Assembly (NCBI GenBank): GCA_964537685.1
Contig: CAZICM010000004.1
Span: forward strand, 124,001 to 188,000
DNA from: CAZICM01 sp964537685
GTDB lineage: Bacteria > Myxococcota_A > Polyangia > Polyangiales > Polyangiaceae
Direction of reading: 5' to 3'
DNA length: 64,000 nt
Shown piece by piece: positions 19,889-28,695 of the stretch. The position numbers and the translations under genes were made by a program. Each line of letters opens with the position of its first letter. The first letter of the stretch is position 1. Below the pieces are notes generated by a model that was not told the origin of the DNA, ran no database searches, and saw only the letters and a list, made by a program, of their open reading frames with translations.

Positions 19889-21652
19889 TTATAAAAATCG
19901 TTCGGTTCCCCCATCTCCACCAGGCGGCTTTTCCAGCAAAGGCGGCCCAGATACAGGCAGCCATATCTCAAAAACGGCACCCCCTTTTTTCGCGGTCCTA
20001 TACGTAATTTCTCCTCCATGCTCAAAGACAATGCGCTGAACAATGGCCAATCCAAGCCCCGTTCCCTTTTCCTTGGTCGTCGCGTAAGGCTGAAAGAGCT
20101 TGGGAATCATGGCCTCGGATACGCCGGGACCATTATCCCTTACGACAATTCTCACTTTATCCTTTGACTGCGCCACGGGTCCAACCGTAACCACCACCCT
20201 TGGATCGGGTCTGATGGCAAGAGCCGCATCCAAGCCGTTTTGTACCAAATTCGTAAGCACTTGCACCATCTGATCCCGATCCGCCGACACCATGGGCATA
20301 GGCTCGGCCACCAGTTCGACCCTTGGTTCTTCTTTGCCCGCGTGCAATGTCACCACACCCCTCGCCACCGCCGCTAAATCGATGGGCTCGGGATTGGGCG
20401 GCGGCAATCTCGCAAACTTGGTGAATTCTGTGACGATATTCGCAATCCGGTGAACTTCGTTGAGCACCGTTTCGGTCGCCTCTTCAAAATAGTCGTCAAA
20501 GGCCGGATCGTCCCTCATCCGAAGCCTTCGCAAGGTCTCCACCGCCGCTCGTATCGGCGCCAAGGGATTTTTGATTTCATGCGCGATTTGCCGGGCCACT
20601 TCGCGCCTCGCCGCGATGCGCTCCGTCGCCGCAAGCCTTCGCTTCATCCGCATCAGCTCGTCAATCGTTTCATTAAAGGCGCCCGCCAATTGCTTAATTT
20701 CCCGGCCTCCTCCCCTCGCCTGCACGGGCCGGGGCTCTCCGCTCACCACTTCCCGGGTTTCTTTGGCCAGCGCCGCAATGGGCCGCGATAGGCTCCTCGC
20801 CAAGGCCGCCGCGATCACAAAGGCAAGCGCCAGCACCGCCGCGCCCGTGACCGCTATCGACCGATCCAAGGCCGTCAGCGTTTGTTTGAGCTTGTCGCGC
20901 CGAAGCTCCACCACCACCGTTAAGCCCGAAAGCATCGGCAGCGAAAGCATTCTCAGCGATACTTCCGAATTGCTGACCGGCACCGGAGACTCCGATGGGC
21001 CGGCCACCCGGAGCTTCACTCCATAGGCTTCTCCGATGCGCACAAGAATGGGCGTTACCTTGCGCGCGCCCACCAGCCCAATCGTAATGCCCGCGCTGGA
21101 GTGAGCACAGTGCGTTTCCATCACCGTTTCGCCCGCGCCGGACGGGCGAAGACGAACTGGACCCGTTTTTGAAGCCGCTGAGCTTTTTAAGAGCACCGCC
21201 AGCTTTTCATCCCGGGTCCCCACGCGGGCAGGATCGGCGGCGCCCAAAATAAACCCCCCGCTGTCCACGAGCACCAGCTCATCCAAATGGAGGGCCTTGG
21301 CCTGATCGGGAACGAAGTGCCGCAATCCAATGCGAACCCCCGCATCGAGCCGGTCGACGGCGCCGCCCACTTTTTCCAATTCCAGATGGGCTTTGTCGAC
21401 AAAGGTATCGTGTTCGCACAGAGGCTCGAGCAGATCGTGGATGGTCAACGCTTCATAGGCGAGCTCTTGTTCGATGCCCCGCGCCGAGGCATCCAGGCGA
21501 TCGCTGAAGTCGCGCTCGATTTGATTGCGCGAAATTTCCCGGAGGGAAACGCCGACCAGCGCGATGGCCACGATGGCGACCAATCCAAAGGTGAGGAGAA
21601 AACGAACGGCCAGGTTCACAGAAGGCTCGGGGGGCTGGAAGAACAGGCACAC
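19889..21652 (-). CDS. Orphan sensor histidine kinase (NtrY/AtoS-like)
   Basis: A 587-residue membrane kinase: N-terminal transmembrane helix (about 14-35), periplasmic sensor domain of about 220 residues (dCache/sCache-like by position), second helix near 270-290, HAMP, H-box (ARQIAHEIKNPLAPIRAAVE, near residue 357), N-box (NLVQNGLDAAL) and ATP lid (GTGLGLAIVQRIVFEHGG). The H-box HEIKNPLAPIR is typical of NtrY/NtrB-like kinases that pair with sigma-54 activators, but no response regulator lies nearby. The exact start is uncertain: the GTG at 21652 gives the longest product. Confidence 0.9.
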   Translation of the reverse strand: MCLFFQPPEPSVNLAVRFLLTFGLVAIVAIALVGVSLREISRNQIERDFSDRLDASARGIEQELAYEALTIHDLLEPLCEHDTFVDKAHLELEKVGGAVDRLDAGVRIGLRHFVPDQAKALHLDELVLVDSGGFILGAADPARVGTRDEKLAVLLKSSAASKTGPVRLRPSGAGETVMETHCAHSSAGITIGLVGARKVTPILVRIGEAYGVKLRVAGPSESPVPVSNSEVSLRMLSLPMLSGLTVVVELRRDKLKQTLTALDRSIAVTGAAVLALAFVIAAALARSLSRPIAALAKETREVVSGEPRPVQARGGGREIKQLAGAFNETIDELMRMKRRLAATERIAARREVARQIAHEIKNPLAPIRAAVETLRRLRMRDDPAFDDYFEEATETVLNEVHRIANIVTEFTKFARLPPPNPEPIDLAAVARGVVTLHAGKEEPRVELVAEPMPMVSADRDQMVQVLTNLVQNGLDAALAIRPDPRVVVTVGPVAQSKDKVRIVVRDNGPGVSEAMIPKLFQPYATTKEKGTGLGLAIVQRIVFEHGGEITYRTAKKGGAVFEIWLPVSGPPLLEKPPGGDGGTERFL

Positions 21653-21742
21653 GCCGTGCGCGGATACTTTATTCCCTCCTACCCCAAAAAAAGTTGAATG
21701 AATTTTTTTGTGCCCGCGTCCATGGGCTTACAGGGCTTGAAT

Positions 21743-21997
21743 ATGAAGACGACAGCAATCAAATCAGCGGTGCTTGTGGCGGTTCTTTCGGCGGCGGCGG
21801 CTCTCACGGGATGCAGTGTTCAAACCAAATGGGGCGCCCGCGATGTGAACTTCGATTTTTCAGATCACGCCTATTACGACAAAAGCTTTGCTTCTTCTTC
21901 AATGGCAGCCGTTCATTCGGTGGATGGAATGCTCGCCCAGCCCGCCGAAACCACTGAACCGGCTCCTTCCAGCGCCTCCGCCGATACCAGCCGCTAA
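21743..21997 (+). CDS. Small lipoprotein
   Basis: An 84-residue product starting at ATG 21743 with a short basic N-terminus, a hydrophobic core and a lipobox LTGC near residue 24, so it should be exported and lipidated. The mature part has no known domain. An in-frame extension to 21698 would spoil the signal peptide, so the internal ATG is preferred. It is divergent from the kinase at 19889-21652 and could be a partner of its sensor domain, though nothing in the sequence proves this. Confidence 0.65.
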   Translation: MKTTAIKSAVLVAVLSAAAALTGCSVQTKWGARDVNFDFSDHAYYDKSFASSSMAAVHSVDGMLAQPAETTEPAPSSASADTSR

Positions 21998-22202
21998 GTC
22001 ATTCCCTAGAATCCGGCCCGCTGACCTGCCTTCCCCCTCTTTCTCGATCGCCCTGCCCATTCCATTCGCGTAACGCTTGCACAAAAGCCGCTATGGCTTC
22101 TACGCTCCCGTCGCGGCATTCCACATCGCGGCGGGCCCGCTGGAACACGTCCAGCGTTCGCCGCTTTCTTCGTAGGTCCCCGCTCGGACAGACGCCGAAT
22201 CT
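21998..22202. other. Intergenic stretch before the methyl-accepting protein
   Basis: About 205 bases with no ORF of coding character and no clear promoter or terminator. It presumably holds the promoter of the 22203-25499 unit. Confidence 0.4.
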
Positions 22203-24443
22203 ATGAACTCCAGGCAGATTCTTATTCTCGTCGTTGTTTTTCTCGTGGCAGGCGCCGTGTTTTCAGGCGTCAGCGACCTCGATGTGGTGAGAGCCAAGAC
22301 GGATACGCTGTTTCTCGCCTTCGGTGCCGCCGCGGCCGCGGCTACGTATTTCGTTTCCACGCAGGCTAAAGGTCAAAGCGTGGCGTTGGGCGGCTTGATT
22401 GAAGCGCTTCGCTTGGCTTCGCGCGGAAAGCGTCCCAAGGTGCCCGAGGAAGCCAGCGGTGAGCTGGCCGAAGCTTTTGAAGAAATCGGCCGGCTCGCGA
22501 AGAAGAATGCGGACCTGTCCGAGGACGTGCTGAAGCTCGAGCAGAGCGCCGGCAGCGGTGTGGATGCGGCGGAGCTGATTGAGGTTTTAAAGAGCGCGGG
22601 ACAAGGCGAACGGGTGCGGGCTCCGGCTGGAACGAAGCCTGAAATGCAGAAGTTTTACAGCGAGCTCAATGAGATCGCCGAGCGCGTTTCAAAGAAGCCC
22701 GACGTGGATGTGGAAGAGCTTGCCGAAGTGGTGCAGCGGACGCTCGAGGGCGAGCGCGTGCGGGCGCCTTCGGGAGCGAAGCCCGAGGTGGCTCGTTTTT
22801 ATGCGCAGCTTCCCGCAGTGCTGGAGCTTGCGACGAGGGGTCCGGCCATCGATTTGGACGAGTTCGGCGATGCGCTGAAGAGGGCGGTGCAAGGCGAGCG
22901 GGTGAGGGTGCCCGCGGGTTCAAAGCCTGAAGTCGCCAAGCTGTATGCACAGCTCGCGGAAGTAGCGGAACAGGCTTCCAAAGGGCCGGCGGTCGATATC
23001 GATGCGCTGTCGGACGCGCTTCACCGGGCGAGCGCTGGAGAACGAGTGCGCGTACCTTCGGGGGCCTCGCCCGATGTGGCCAGGCTCTATGCCGATCTAT
23101 CGGAAATCGCCGAGCGCTCCGGCAAAATGGAACAGCGCGATCGCAATGTCCGCCAAGAAGTCAACCAGACGGCGTCGGTCTTCAACGATTTGCTGCCGAG
23201 GCTCTCGGACAACGTAACGACCATCATGCATGCGAGCGAACAGGCGACGACGCACAGCAAAGAAATGGCTGCGGTGCTCGCCAATATCGCTTCATCGATC
23301 GAGACTTTGGCATCGAGCGCGGAAGAATCGAGCTCCAGCATTTTGGAGATGACCGCGACCAATGAAGAGGTCGCCGAAAACGTCGGCGAGCTTGCGGCAA
23401 GCGTGCGCGAGACCGTTTCTTCGATTGAAGAGATGGCGTACTCGATCCGCGAAGTCGCCAAGAATGTCGATGCGCTCTCGCTCACGGCCGAGGAAACGAG
23501 CTCCTCGATGAATCAAATGGACGTGTCGATCGATCAAGTGCAATCGAACGCGAACGAGACCGCGCGCCTGTCCGAGGAAGTGGCCACCGACGCCGAGAAG
23601 GGCGCGGAAGCCATTTTAAAGACGATCAGCGAAATCTACCGCATCAAAGAATCCAGCCAGGAGGCCGTGGCGGTCATTTCAAACCTGGGCTTCCGCATCG
23701 AAGCCATCGGTCAGATTCTGCAAGTCATCGACGACGTGGCCGAGCAGACAAACCTCTTGGCCTTGAACGCCGCCATCATCGCCGCGCAGGCCGGCGAACA
23801 TGGAAAGGGCTTTGCCGTCGTTGCCGATGAAATCAAGGATTTGGCCGAGCGCGCCGGCGGCAGCACCAAAGAAATCGCCGAGCTCATCAAGACCATTCAG
23901 TCGGAATCGAAGAACGCGATAAATGCCGTGGAACGCGGCGCTCACAACGTCGACCGCGGCGTCGAAGTTTCAAACGAAGCCGAACGCGCGCTGAAGAAGA
24001 TTTTGGAGAGCTCGCAGAAGTCCACGAACATGGTGCGCGCGATCGCGAGGGCCACGGTCGAACAGGCCAAGGGCTCAAAGCAAGTCACCGACGCCATCGG
24101 CCGCATCGCCGAAACCGTGCAGCAAATCGCGGCGGCAACGGCAGAACAGGCGCGCGGTTCAGAGCTCATCATGAAGAGCGCCGAAAAGATGAGGACGATC
24201 ACCCAGCACGTCGAACGCTCGAGCCAAGAGCAAGCGAGAGGCGGCCGTCAGATCTCGAGTGCCATCGAACAGATTTCAAATATGGTCAACAGCCTAAACT
24301 CTTCGCAAAAGAGCCAGACCCGCGGCGGCGAACAACTGCTGGACGCGGCCCGGCGCATCGAAGAATCGGCGCGCATGCAAGAGCAGTCCGTTCAAAAGCT
24401 GGCTTCTGCCTCGGATCGGCTTGTGCGCATTGTCTCCGCTTAG
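22203..24443 (+). CDS. Methyl-accepting signalling protein with tandem HAMP-like repeats
   Basis: A 746-residue protein with two N-terminal membrane helices (about 5-22 and 38-55) separated by only about a dozen residues, so it has no periplasmic sensor domain. Residues about 60-315 hold five HAMP-like units of about 48 residues, each with a G-E/K-R-V/P-x-x-P motif (for example GERVRAPAGTKPE) followed by an amphipathic helix. A long MCP coiled coil follows, with the hairpin tip QTNLLALNAAIIAAQAGEHG near residue 516. The tip differs from the canonical AAIEAARAGE (Glu to Ile, Arg to Gln), a variant I associate with some deltaproteobacterial MCPs. No CheA, CheW or CheR gene is adjacent. It is probably co-transcribed with the FHA protein 9 bases downstream. 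Confidence 0.9.
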   Translation: MNSRQILILVVVFLVAGAVFSGVSDLDVVRAKTDTLFLAFGAAAAAATYFVSTQAKGQSVALGGLIEALRLASRGKRPKVPEEASGELAEAFEEIGRLAKKNADLSEDVLKLEQSAGSGVDAAELIEVLKSAGQGERVRAPAGTKPEMQKFYSELNEIAERVSKKPDVDVEELAEVVQRTLEGERVRAPSGAKPEVARFYAQLPAVLELATRGPAIDLDEFGDALKRAVQGERVRVPAGSKPEVAKLYAQLAEVAEQASKGPAVDIDALSDALHRASAGERVRVPSGASPDVARLYADLSEIAERSGKMEQRDRNVRQEVNQTASVFNDLLPRLSDNVTTIMHASEQATTHSKEMAAVLANIASSIETLASSAEESSSSILEMTATNEEVAENVGELAASVRETVSSIEEMAYSIREVAKNVDALSLTAEETSSSMNQMDVSIDQVQSNANETARLSEEVATDAEKGAEAILKTISEIYRIKESSQEAVAVISNLGFRIEAIGQILQVIDDVAEQTNLLALNAAIIAAQAGEHGKGFAVVADEIKDLAERAGGSTKEIAELIKTIQSESKNAINAVERGAHNVDRGVEVSNEAERALKKILESSQKSTNMVRAIARATVEQAKGSKQVTDAIGRIAETVQQIAAATAEQARGSELIMKSAEKMRTITQHVERSSQEQARGGRQISSAIEQISNMVNSLNSSQKSQTRGGEQLLDAARRIEESARMQEQSVQKLASASDRLVRIVSA

Positions 24444-24452
24444 CGAGTCTGT

Positions 24453-25499
24453 ATGGCCTTGACCATTGTGGTGCGCAGTCCGCGCGCCCGGGAAGGCGAT
24501 GCGCCGGAACCGGGAAGCGATGCACCGGAAAACAAGGCCGATTCCCTAAAAGAACTGTCGATTACGGTGGACGCGCCCCGCATTGTCCTGGGGCGCAGCG
24601 AGAGCTGTGATGTGCTCTTGCCGGATCCGAGTGTAAGTCCGAGGCATGCATCGATTCGCCAGCGGGGCGGGGAATATTTGCTGGTCGACGAGCAGAGCAG
24701 GAACGGCACATTTATCGGCAAAGTAAAGCTTTCGCCTCAATCGCCGCGCGTGATTGTGTCGGGGCAAAAGATCAGGCTGGGGCGGGTATGGCTCGAGTTG
24801 ATCGTCGAGCCGAAACTGGTTTCCGGTAAGGCGCAGGAAGCGGCCAAAGAGTTGGCGCTCGAGCTCATCACCCAAGGATTGAGGGCACAGGGCGAGGATG
24901 GGCGGCCGAAGCTGTTGGTGACGGCGGGCCCCGATGCCGGAAAGCAATGGGTGCTGGAAGAGAGCGGGCGGCGCTATGTGCTTGGGCGCGCGCGGGACGT
25001 GGATTTTGTGCTGGATGATCCCAATGCATCGAGGCGGCAGCTTTCGGTGATGCGCAAGGGCGATCAAGTGCTGGTGCAGGACTTAAGCGCGAAAGTACCT
25101 TTATTTCTCGACGATAAAGCGCTGGGCACGGCCGAGACGGCATGGAAACCCGGCCAAGCTTTAAAGGTGGCGGGGGATCGCATTGTGTTTGAATACCCTG
25201 CAAAAGAAGCTCTTTTAGAGATTTTACGCAGTCCCGATGAAGCGCTTCGGCCCGGTGAAATCGAAGAGCTGGGCGAGCCTGTGGACGATATATCTCCAGA
25301 AGAAAGCACACCGGCCGACTTGCCTTCGCCCGAACCCGCGCGTGCGGAAGCCATTGAACGGCGAAGCCCGCAGAAGCGCGCGCCCGCATCGGAAGGCGGA
25401 TTTGGACTGACAGACGGAGCGGTATTTTTGCTGGCGCTTGGCGTCCTGGCGCTAAGCATCGCGGGAATGTGGCTGCTTTGGGGCCAATCGCACAAATAG
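24453..25499 (+). CDS. Twin FHA-domain membrane protein
   Basis: A 348-residue protein with two forkhead-associated domains. The first is at about residues 40-110 with the canonical GRS...SRRH-like set (VLGRSESCDVLLPDPSVSPRH and SRNGTFI). The second is at about 170-245 (VLGRARDVDFVLDD...SRRQ) and has lost the Asn-Gly loop, so it may not bind phosphothreonine. A disordered Glu/Pro-rich linker leads to a single C-terminal membrane helix (about 323-343), making it tail-anchored. It follows the methyl-accepting protein by 9 bases and may read out Ser/Thr phosphorylation in that pathway. Confidence 0.88.
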   Translation: MALTIVVRSPRAREGDAPEPGSDAPENKADSLKELSITVDAPRIVLGRSESCDVLLPDPSVSPRHASIRQRGGEYLLVDEQSRNGTFIGKVKLSPQSPRVIVSGQKIRLGRVWLELIVEPKLVSGKAQEAAKELALELITQGLRAQGEDGRPKLLVTAGPDAGKQWVLEESGRRYVLGRARDVDFVLDDPNASRRQLSVMRKGDQVLVQDLSAKVPLFLDDKALGTAETAWKPGQALKVAGDRIVFEYPAKEALLEILRSPDEALRPGEIEELGEPVDDISPEESTPADLPSPEPARAEAIERRSPQKRAPASEGGFGLTDGAVFLLALGVLALSIAGMWLLWGQSHK

Positions 25500-25508
25500 A
25501 ACAACGCC

Positions 25509-27785
25509 TTATTTCTTCTTGCGGCGCCCGCCCTTTTTATCGGAAACGGTCTTTTCGCTCCGCTTGGACGCCCTGCCCGAACGGCTTTGTTTCCCGCCTC
25601 CAAACTTCTGCGGCGTAGGATCGACCAAGCGCCGGCCCAGCACCATTCGCCTTAAAATGGCCACATCCAAAATGCTCACCAGCATGCTGTCGCCCAGCGA
25701 AATGCGATCGCCCGAACGCTTGCCCAATACCCGAAGCCCATCCTCCGCGAGCTCATAGGTATCGGGACCCAGCTCCTCCAGCCTCACAAACACATCCACA
25801 AACGGCGCATCCACCGCCACATACAGCCCCGTCGCCGAAAAACCCGTCACCATTCCCTCGAAAATGGCGCCGATCTTCGTTCGCATAAAGAGCGCCCGGT
25901 ACAAATCGCCCACCTCGCGCTCCACCTCCATCGCCCGCCGCTCGCAATCCGAAGCCCGCATACATGCCGTCTTGCGCGCCTCCATCGCCTTGTCGCTGCG
26001 ATCGATATTCTCCTTGCGCAAAACCGCCCGCACCGCCCTGTGCACCATCAAATCGGGATAGCGGCGAATGGGCGACGTGAAATGCAAATAAGCCTTTGAA
26101 GCAAGCCCAAAGTGCCCAATATTCGCCACATCGTAGACGGCTTGTTTCATCGCCCGGAGCAGCAGCATATGCAGCACATGCTTTTTGGGATGCGCGGCGA
26201 TTTTCTTTAGAAACACCGAAAGCTTCTTTGGATCGAGCGCATCTTCGCTGTCGAACTCCACACCCAGCTCGTCGCACATCGAAGCAAAGCGGATCAGCTT
26301 GGTTTCATCGGGCGGCGCATGATTGCGGAACACCGCCGGCATGTCGTGATCGATTAAAAACTGCGCGGCGCATTCATTGGCGAGAAGCATCAGCTCTTCA
26401 ATCAGGTGGTACGCCTTGGCCACACCGGGATCGTGGCTGCGCTTTTGGACATCGGTGGGCATACCGCTTTCGGGCTCGAGGGTAATCTCGGCTTCGGGCA
26501 GATCGAAATCGAGCGCGCCCCGCCTCATACGCCTGGTGCGAAGCTTTCCGGCGAGCTCCCACATCACCTGCAAGTCTTCGCGCATCGCCTCGGCTTCGGG
26601 GCTTCTCGGGGCTTCTGCGCTAAAGCCCAAAGCCCTGGCCACACCTGGATACGTGAGCTTCGCGGCCGAACGCATAAAGGCTTCAAAAAACGAATAACGC
26701 TTAATCGACGCATTTTCGGCGAGCTCGACCTTCAGCGCCAAACAGAGGCGAACCACCCCTGGCACCAGCGAACACAGATTCGAAGACAGCGTTGGAGGCA
26801 GCATCGGAATCGCCCGATCGGGCAGATAGACCGAATTCCCTCGGGCCAGCGCTTCGGCATCGAGAGCGGTATTGGGCTTCACATAATGCGAGACATCGGC
26901 GATGGCGATCCACGCGGTATAACCGCCACTTTCATGGCGCTCGACCCACACGGCATCATCATGATCGCGGGCCGTTTCGGGGTCGATGGTAGGCAGGGGC
27001 AAGTGGCTAAGATCGGTACGCCCTTCGAGCGCATCCTGGGCCACTTCATTTCCAAAGGCGAGCGCCTCTTTTAGAGCTGCCTCTGGATGTTCTTCGGCGA
27101 TGGCCTCACGCACCAGCACCTTAGCGACCTCGACCTTAGGCTCGCCGGGCGCCCCCAGCACAGCGGACAACTCGCCCTCGGGATTCTCATCGGGGGTCTC
27201 TGGAAAACGGGTGATCAGAGCGACCGCGGCATCTCCATCTTTACCGCCCAGCTCGCGTATCGCCTGCACCTTTTGACCGGTAAGAACGATAGGCCCGCGC
27301 ACCCGATTATCATCCGGCTCAATCCAAGCGCTCTTCCCGCGCAGACACAGGACACCGGCGATTCTGGCATTACGCCGTTTAACGACGGCGACGACCTCGC
27401 CCTCGGGTCCGCGCCTGGAACGGGTAGCGATACGGACCTTCACGGTATCGCCATGGAGAGCGCCCATCAGAGATTCGGCGGGCACAAAAATATCATCGGC
27501 CAACCCGACGGAGCTCACAAAACCAAAGCCCCTAGGATTGACGGAGATCACCCCCTCGATTTGAGTCCCGCGCTGTTCGGTTTGAGCGCGGGTGAGACGG
27601 AAGCGCTGACCGACGAGAGCATTAACGCTTCCATCGAAGGCCATTTCATCGAGGACGCGGTGGAGTTCGGCGTAATCGCCTTCGGAAATGCCCAAACGGC
27701 TTGCGATTTCATGGACATGCAAAGCGCGGTTAAAGGTGGCGAGGAGATCGAAGATGGCTTGGCGATGGATGGGGGATGTGCTCAT
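25509..27785 (-). CDS. rnr: Ribonuclease R (RNase II/RNB family 3'-5' exoribonuclease)
   Basis: A 758-residue protein with the RNase R domain order: an N-terminal winged helix (residues 1-60), OB/cold-shock domains (about 75-190), the RNB catalytic domain starting at TIDPETARDHDDAVW (about 262-276, Asp metal ligands present) and NSVYLPDRAIPMLPP, then an S1 domain (about 630-715, GMVTGFSATGLYVAV) and a Lys/Arg-rich tail ending in basic residues. It degrades structured RNA processively and, in other bacteria, works with tmRNA/SmpB, whose RNA gene lies about 22 kb away here. The gene converges with the FHA gene, leaving 9 bases between the stops. Confidence 0.95.
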   Translation of the reverse strand: MSTSPIHRQAIFDLLATFNRALHVHEIASRLGISEGDYAELHRVLDEMAFDGSVNALVGQRFRLTRAQTEQRGTQIEGVISVNPRGFGFVSSVGLADDIFVPAESLMGALHGDTVKVRIATRSRRGPEGEVVAVVKRRNARIAGVLCLRGKSAWIEPDDNRVRGPIVLTGQKVQAIRELGGKDGDAAVALITRFPETPDENPEGELSAVLGAPGEPKVEVAKVLVREAIAEEHPEAALKEALAFGNEVAQDALEGRTDLSHLPLPTIDPETARDHDDAVWVERHESGGYTAWIAIADVSHYVKPNTALDAEALARGNSVYLPDRAIPMLPPTLSSNLCSLVPGVVRLCLALKVELAENASIKRYSFFEAFMRSAAKLTYPGVARALGFSAEAPRSPEAEAMREDLQVMWELAGKLRTRRMRRGALDFDLPEAEITLEPESGMPTDVQKRSHDPGVAKAYHLIEELMLLANECAAQFLIDHDMPAVFRNHAPPDETKLIRFASMCDELGVEFDSEDALDPKKLSVFLKKIAAHPKKHVLHMLLLRAMKQAVYDVANIGHFGLASKAYLHFTSPIRRYPDLMVHRAVRAVLRKENIDRSDKAMEARKTACMRASDCERRAMEVEREVGDLYRALFMRTKIGAIFEGMVTGFSATGLYVAVDAPFVDVFVRLEELGPDTYELAEDGLRVLGKRSGDRISLGDSMLVSILDVAILRRMVLGRRLVDPTPQKFGGGKQSRSGRASKRSEKTVSDKKGGRRKKK

Positions 27786-27843
27786 AGGTTGTATTTTTGG
27801 GTACGGCTAGGCTGATAACAAAGGCGGAGGGGATTGGCATCCC

Positions 27844-28010
27844 TCAAATCAACACGCCGGCCACATCCTTGGCGCCCAACACATTTTCCGCCCGCCGATC
27901 GAGCCAGGTCATATCATCCGGTAGCTTGGGCAGCTCCAAATAAGCATGGTTGGACCTTACGGTTGACTCCAAGTGCAAGACGTTTTGCGCTTCGGACGGC
28001 CGCGTGTTAA
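27844..28010 (-). pseudogene. Relic of an Rpn element with internal deletions
   Basis: Reading on the minus strand, fragments of the Rpn protein at 34806-35774 can be recognised out of context. The C-terminal end AENVLGAKDVAGV lies at about 27847-27900, then HAYLELPKLPD at about 27920-27955, and then the upstream non-coding sequence GCAAGACGTTTTGCG followed by GGCCGCGTG near 27975-28010. Everything between these blocks is missing. The piece therefore preserves both ends of an Rpn unit with large internal deletions, next to an intact membrane-protein gene. Confidence 0.75.
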
Positions 28011-28029
28011 GGCTTGGCTCGAAATCCCC

Positions 28030-28374
28030 ATGCAACCTGAATCGAAGCTACGCGCCGTCAAAGCCCTCCACACCCTTATTTGGGCTGTCTTCGCGGGGTC
28101 AATCGTCGCTATCCCCGGTTTTGCCTTTTTCGGCAACTTAAAGGCGGCGTGGGGCCTCATCGGCTTTGTATTCCTTGAAGTCCTTGTGCTCGTGGCCAAC
28201 CGAATGAGATGCCCGCTCACCGATATTGCGGGGCGCTATACCGAAGAGCGCCAGGATAACTTCGATATCTATCTGCCGCTCTGGCTGGCACGCTATAACA
28301 AGCTGATCTTTGGCGGGCTCTATGTTGTGGGTATCCTTTATGCCCTCTGGGTCTCGGTTCGCGCCTCCGCCTAG
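28030..28374 (+). CDS. Conserved small integral membrane protein
   Basis: A 114-residue protein with three hydrophobic helices. Between the second and third is the conserved loop NRMRCPLTDIAGRYTEERQD, then NFDIYLPLWLARYNK, a pattern I recognise from small bacterial membrane proteins of unknown function. I chose the ATG at 28030 because the longer reading (27973) runs into the Rpn relic. It is likely an ordinary chromosomal gene beside which an Rpn unit once inserted. Confidence 0.75.
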   Translation: MQPESKLRAVKALHTLIWAVFAGSIVAIPGFAFFGNLKAAWGLIGFVFLEVLVLVANRMRCPLTDIAGRYTEERQDNFDIYLPLWLARYNKLIFGGLYVVGILYALWVSVRASA

Positions 28375-28397
28375 TCAGAGAAGTTTTATGCATTAGC

Positions 28398-28637
28398 TTC
28401 GCGTATTCACGCAACTATGCGGCCCATTGGGAGCTACCTGCGGGATGGGAAAGCGCTTCCTTTGATGATTCGTCCTGGCCTCTCGCCACTCTGTACACAG
28501 AGACCGAGATCGGTGTCAATAACAAGCCATCCTATATGAATTTTATCGATGTCTTCTCAGGGGCGGGCGCTTCGTTTATTTGGTCAACGAATGTCGCTCT
28601 CGATAACGATGTTGTGGTTCGGTATACGGTCCACTAA
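28398..28637 (+). pseudogene. C-terminal fragment of a secreted protein
   Basis: The frame ending at TAA 28635-28637 reads SRNYAAHWELPAGWESASF, then YTETEIGVNNKPSYMNF, FSGAGASFIWSTN and ends VVVRYTVH. This looks like the end of an extracellular beta-sandwich domain. No start codon or upstream domain is present before the stop of the preceding gene, so it is a truncated remnant rather than a gene. Confidence 0.6.
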
Positions 28638-28695
28638 ACACTTCGAGCTTCACAAGGCAGGCGAGAACTCTCCAGAACAGACGATCCGCCCCGCC

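Noticed and set aside
26406..27815. Two plus-strand ORFs of over 200 residues
   Set aside because: They are antisense to RNase R, whose minus-strand frame has full domains and catalytic motifs.
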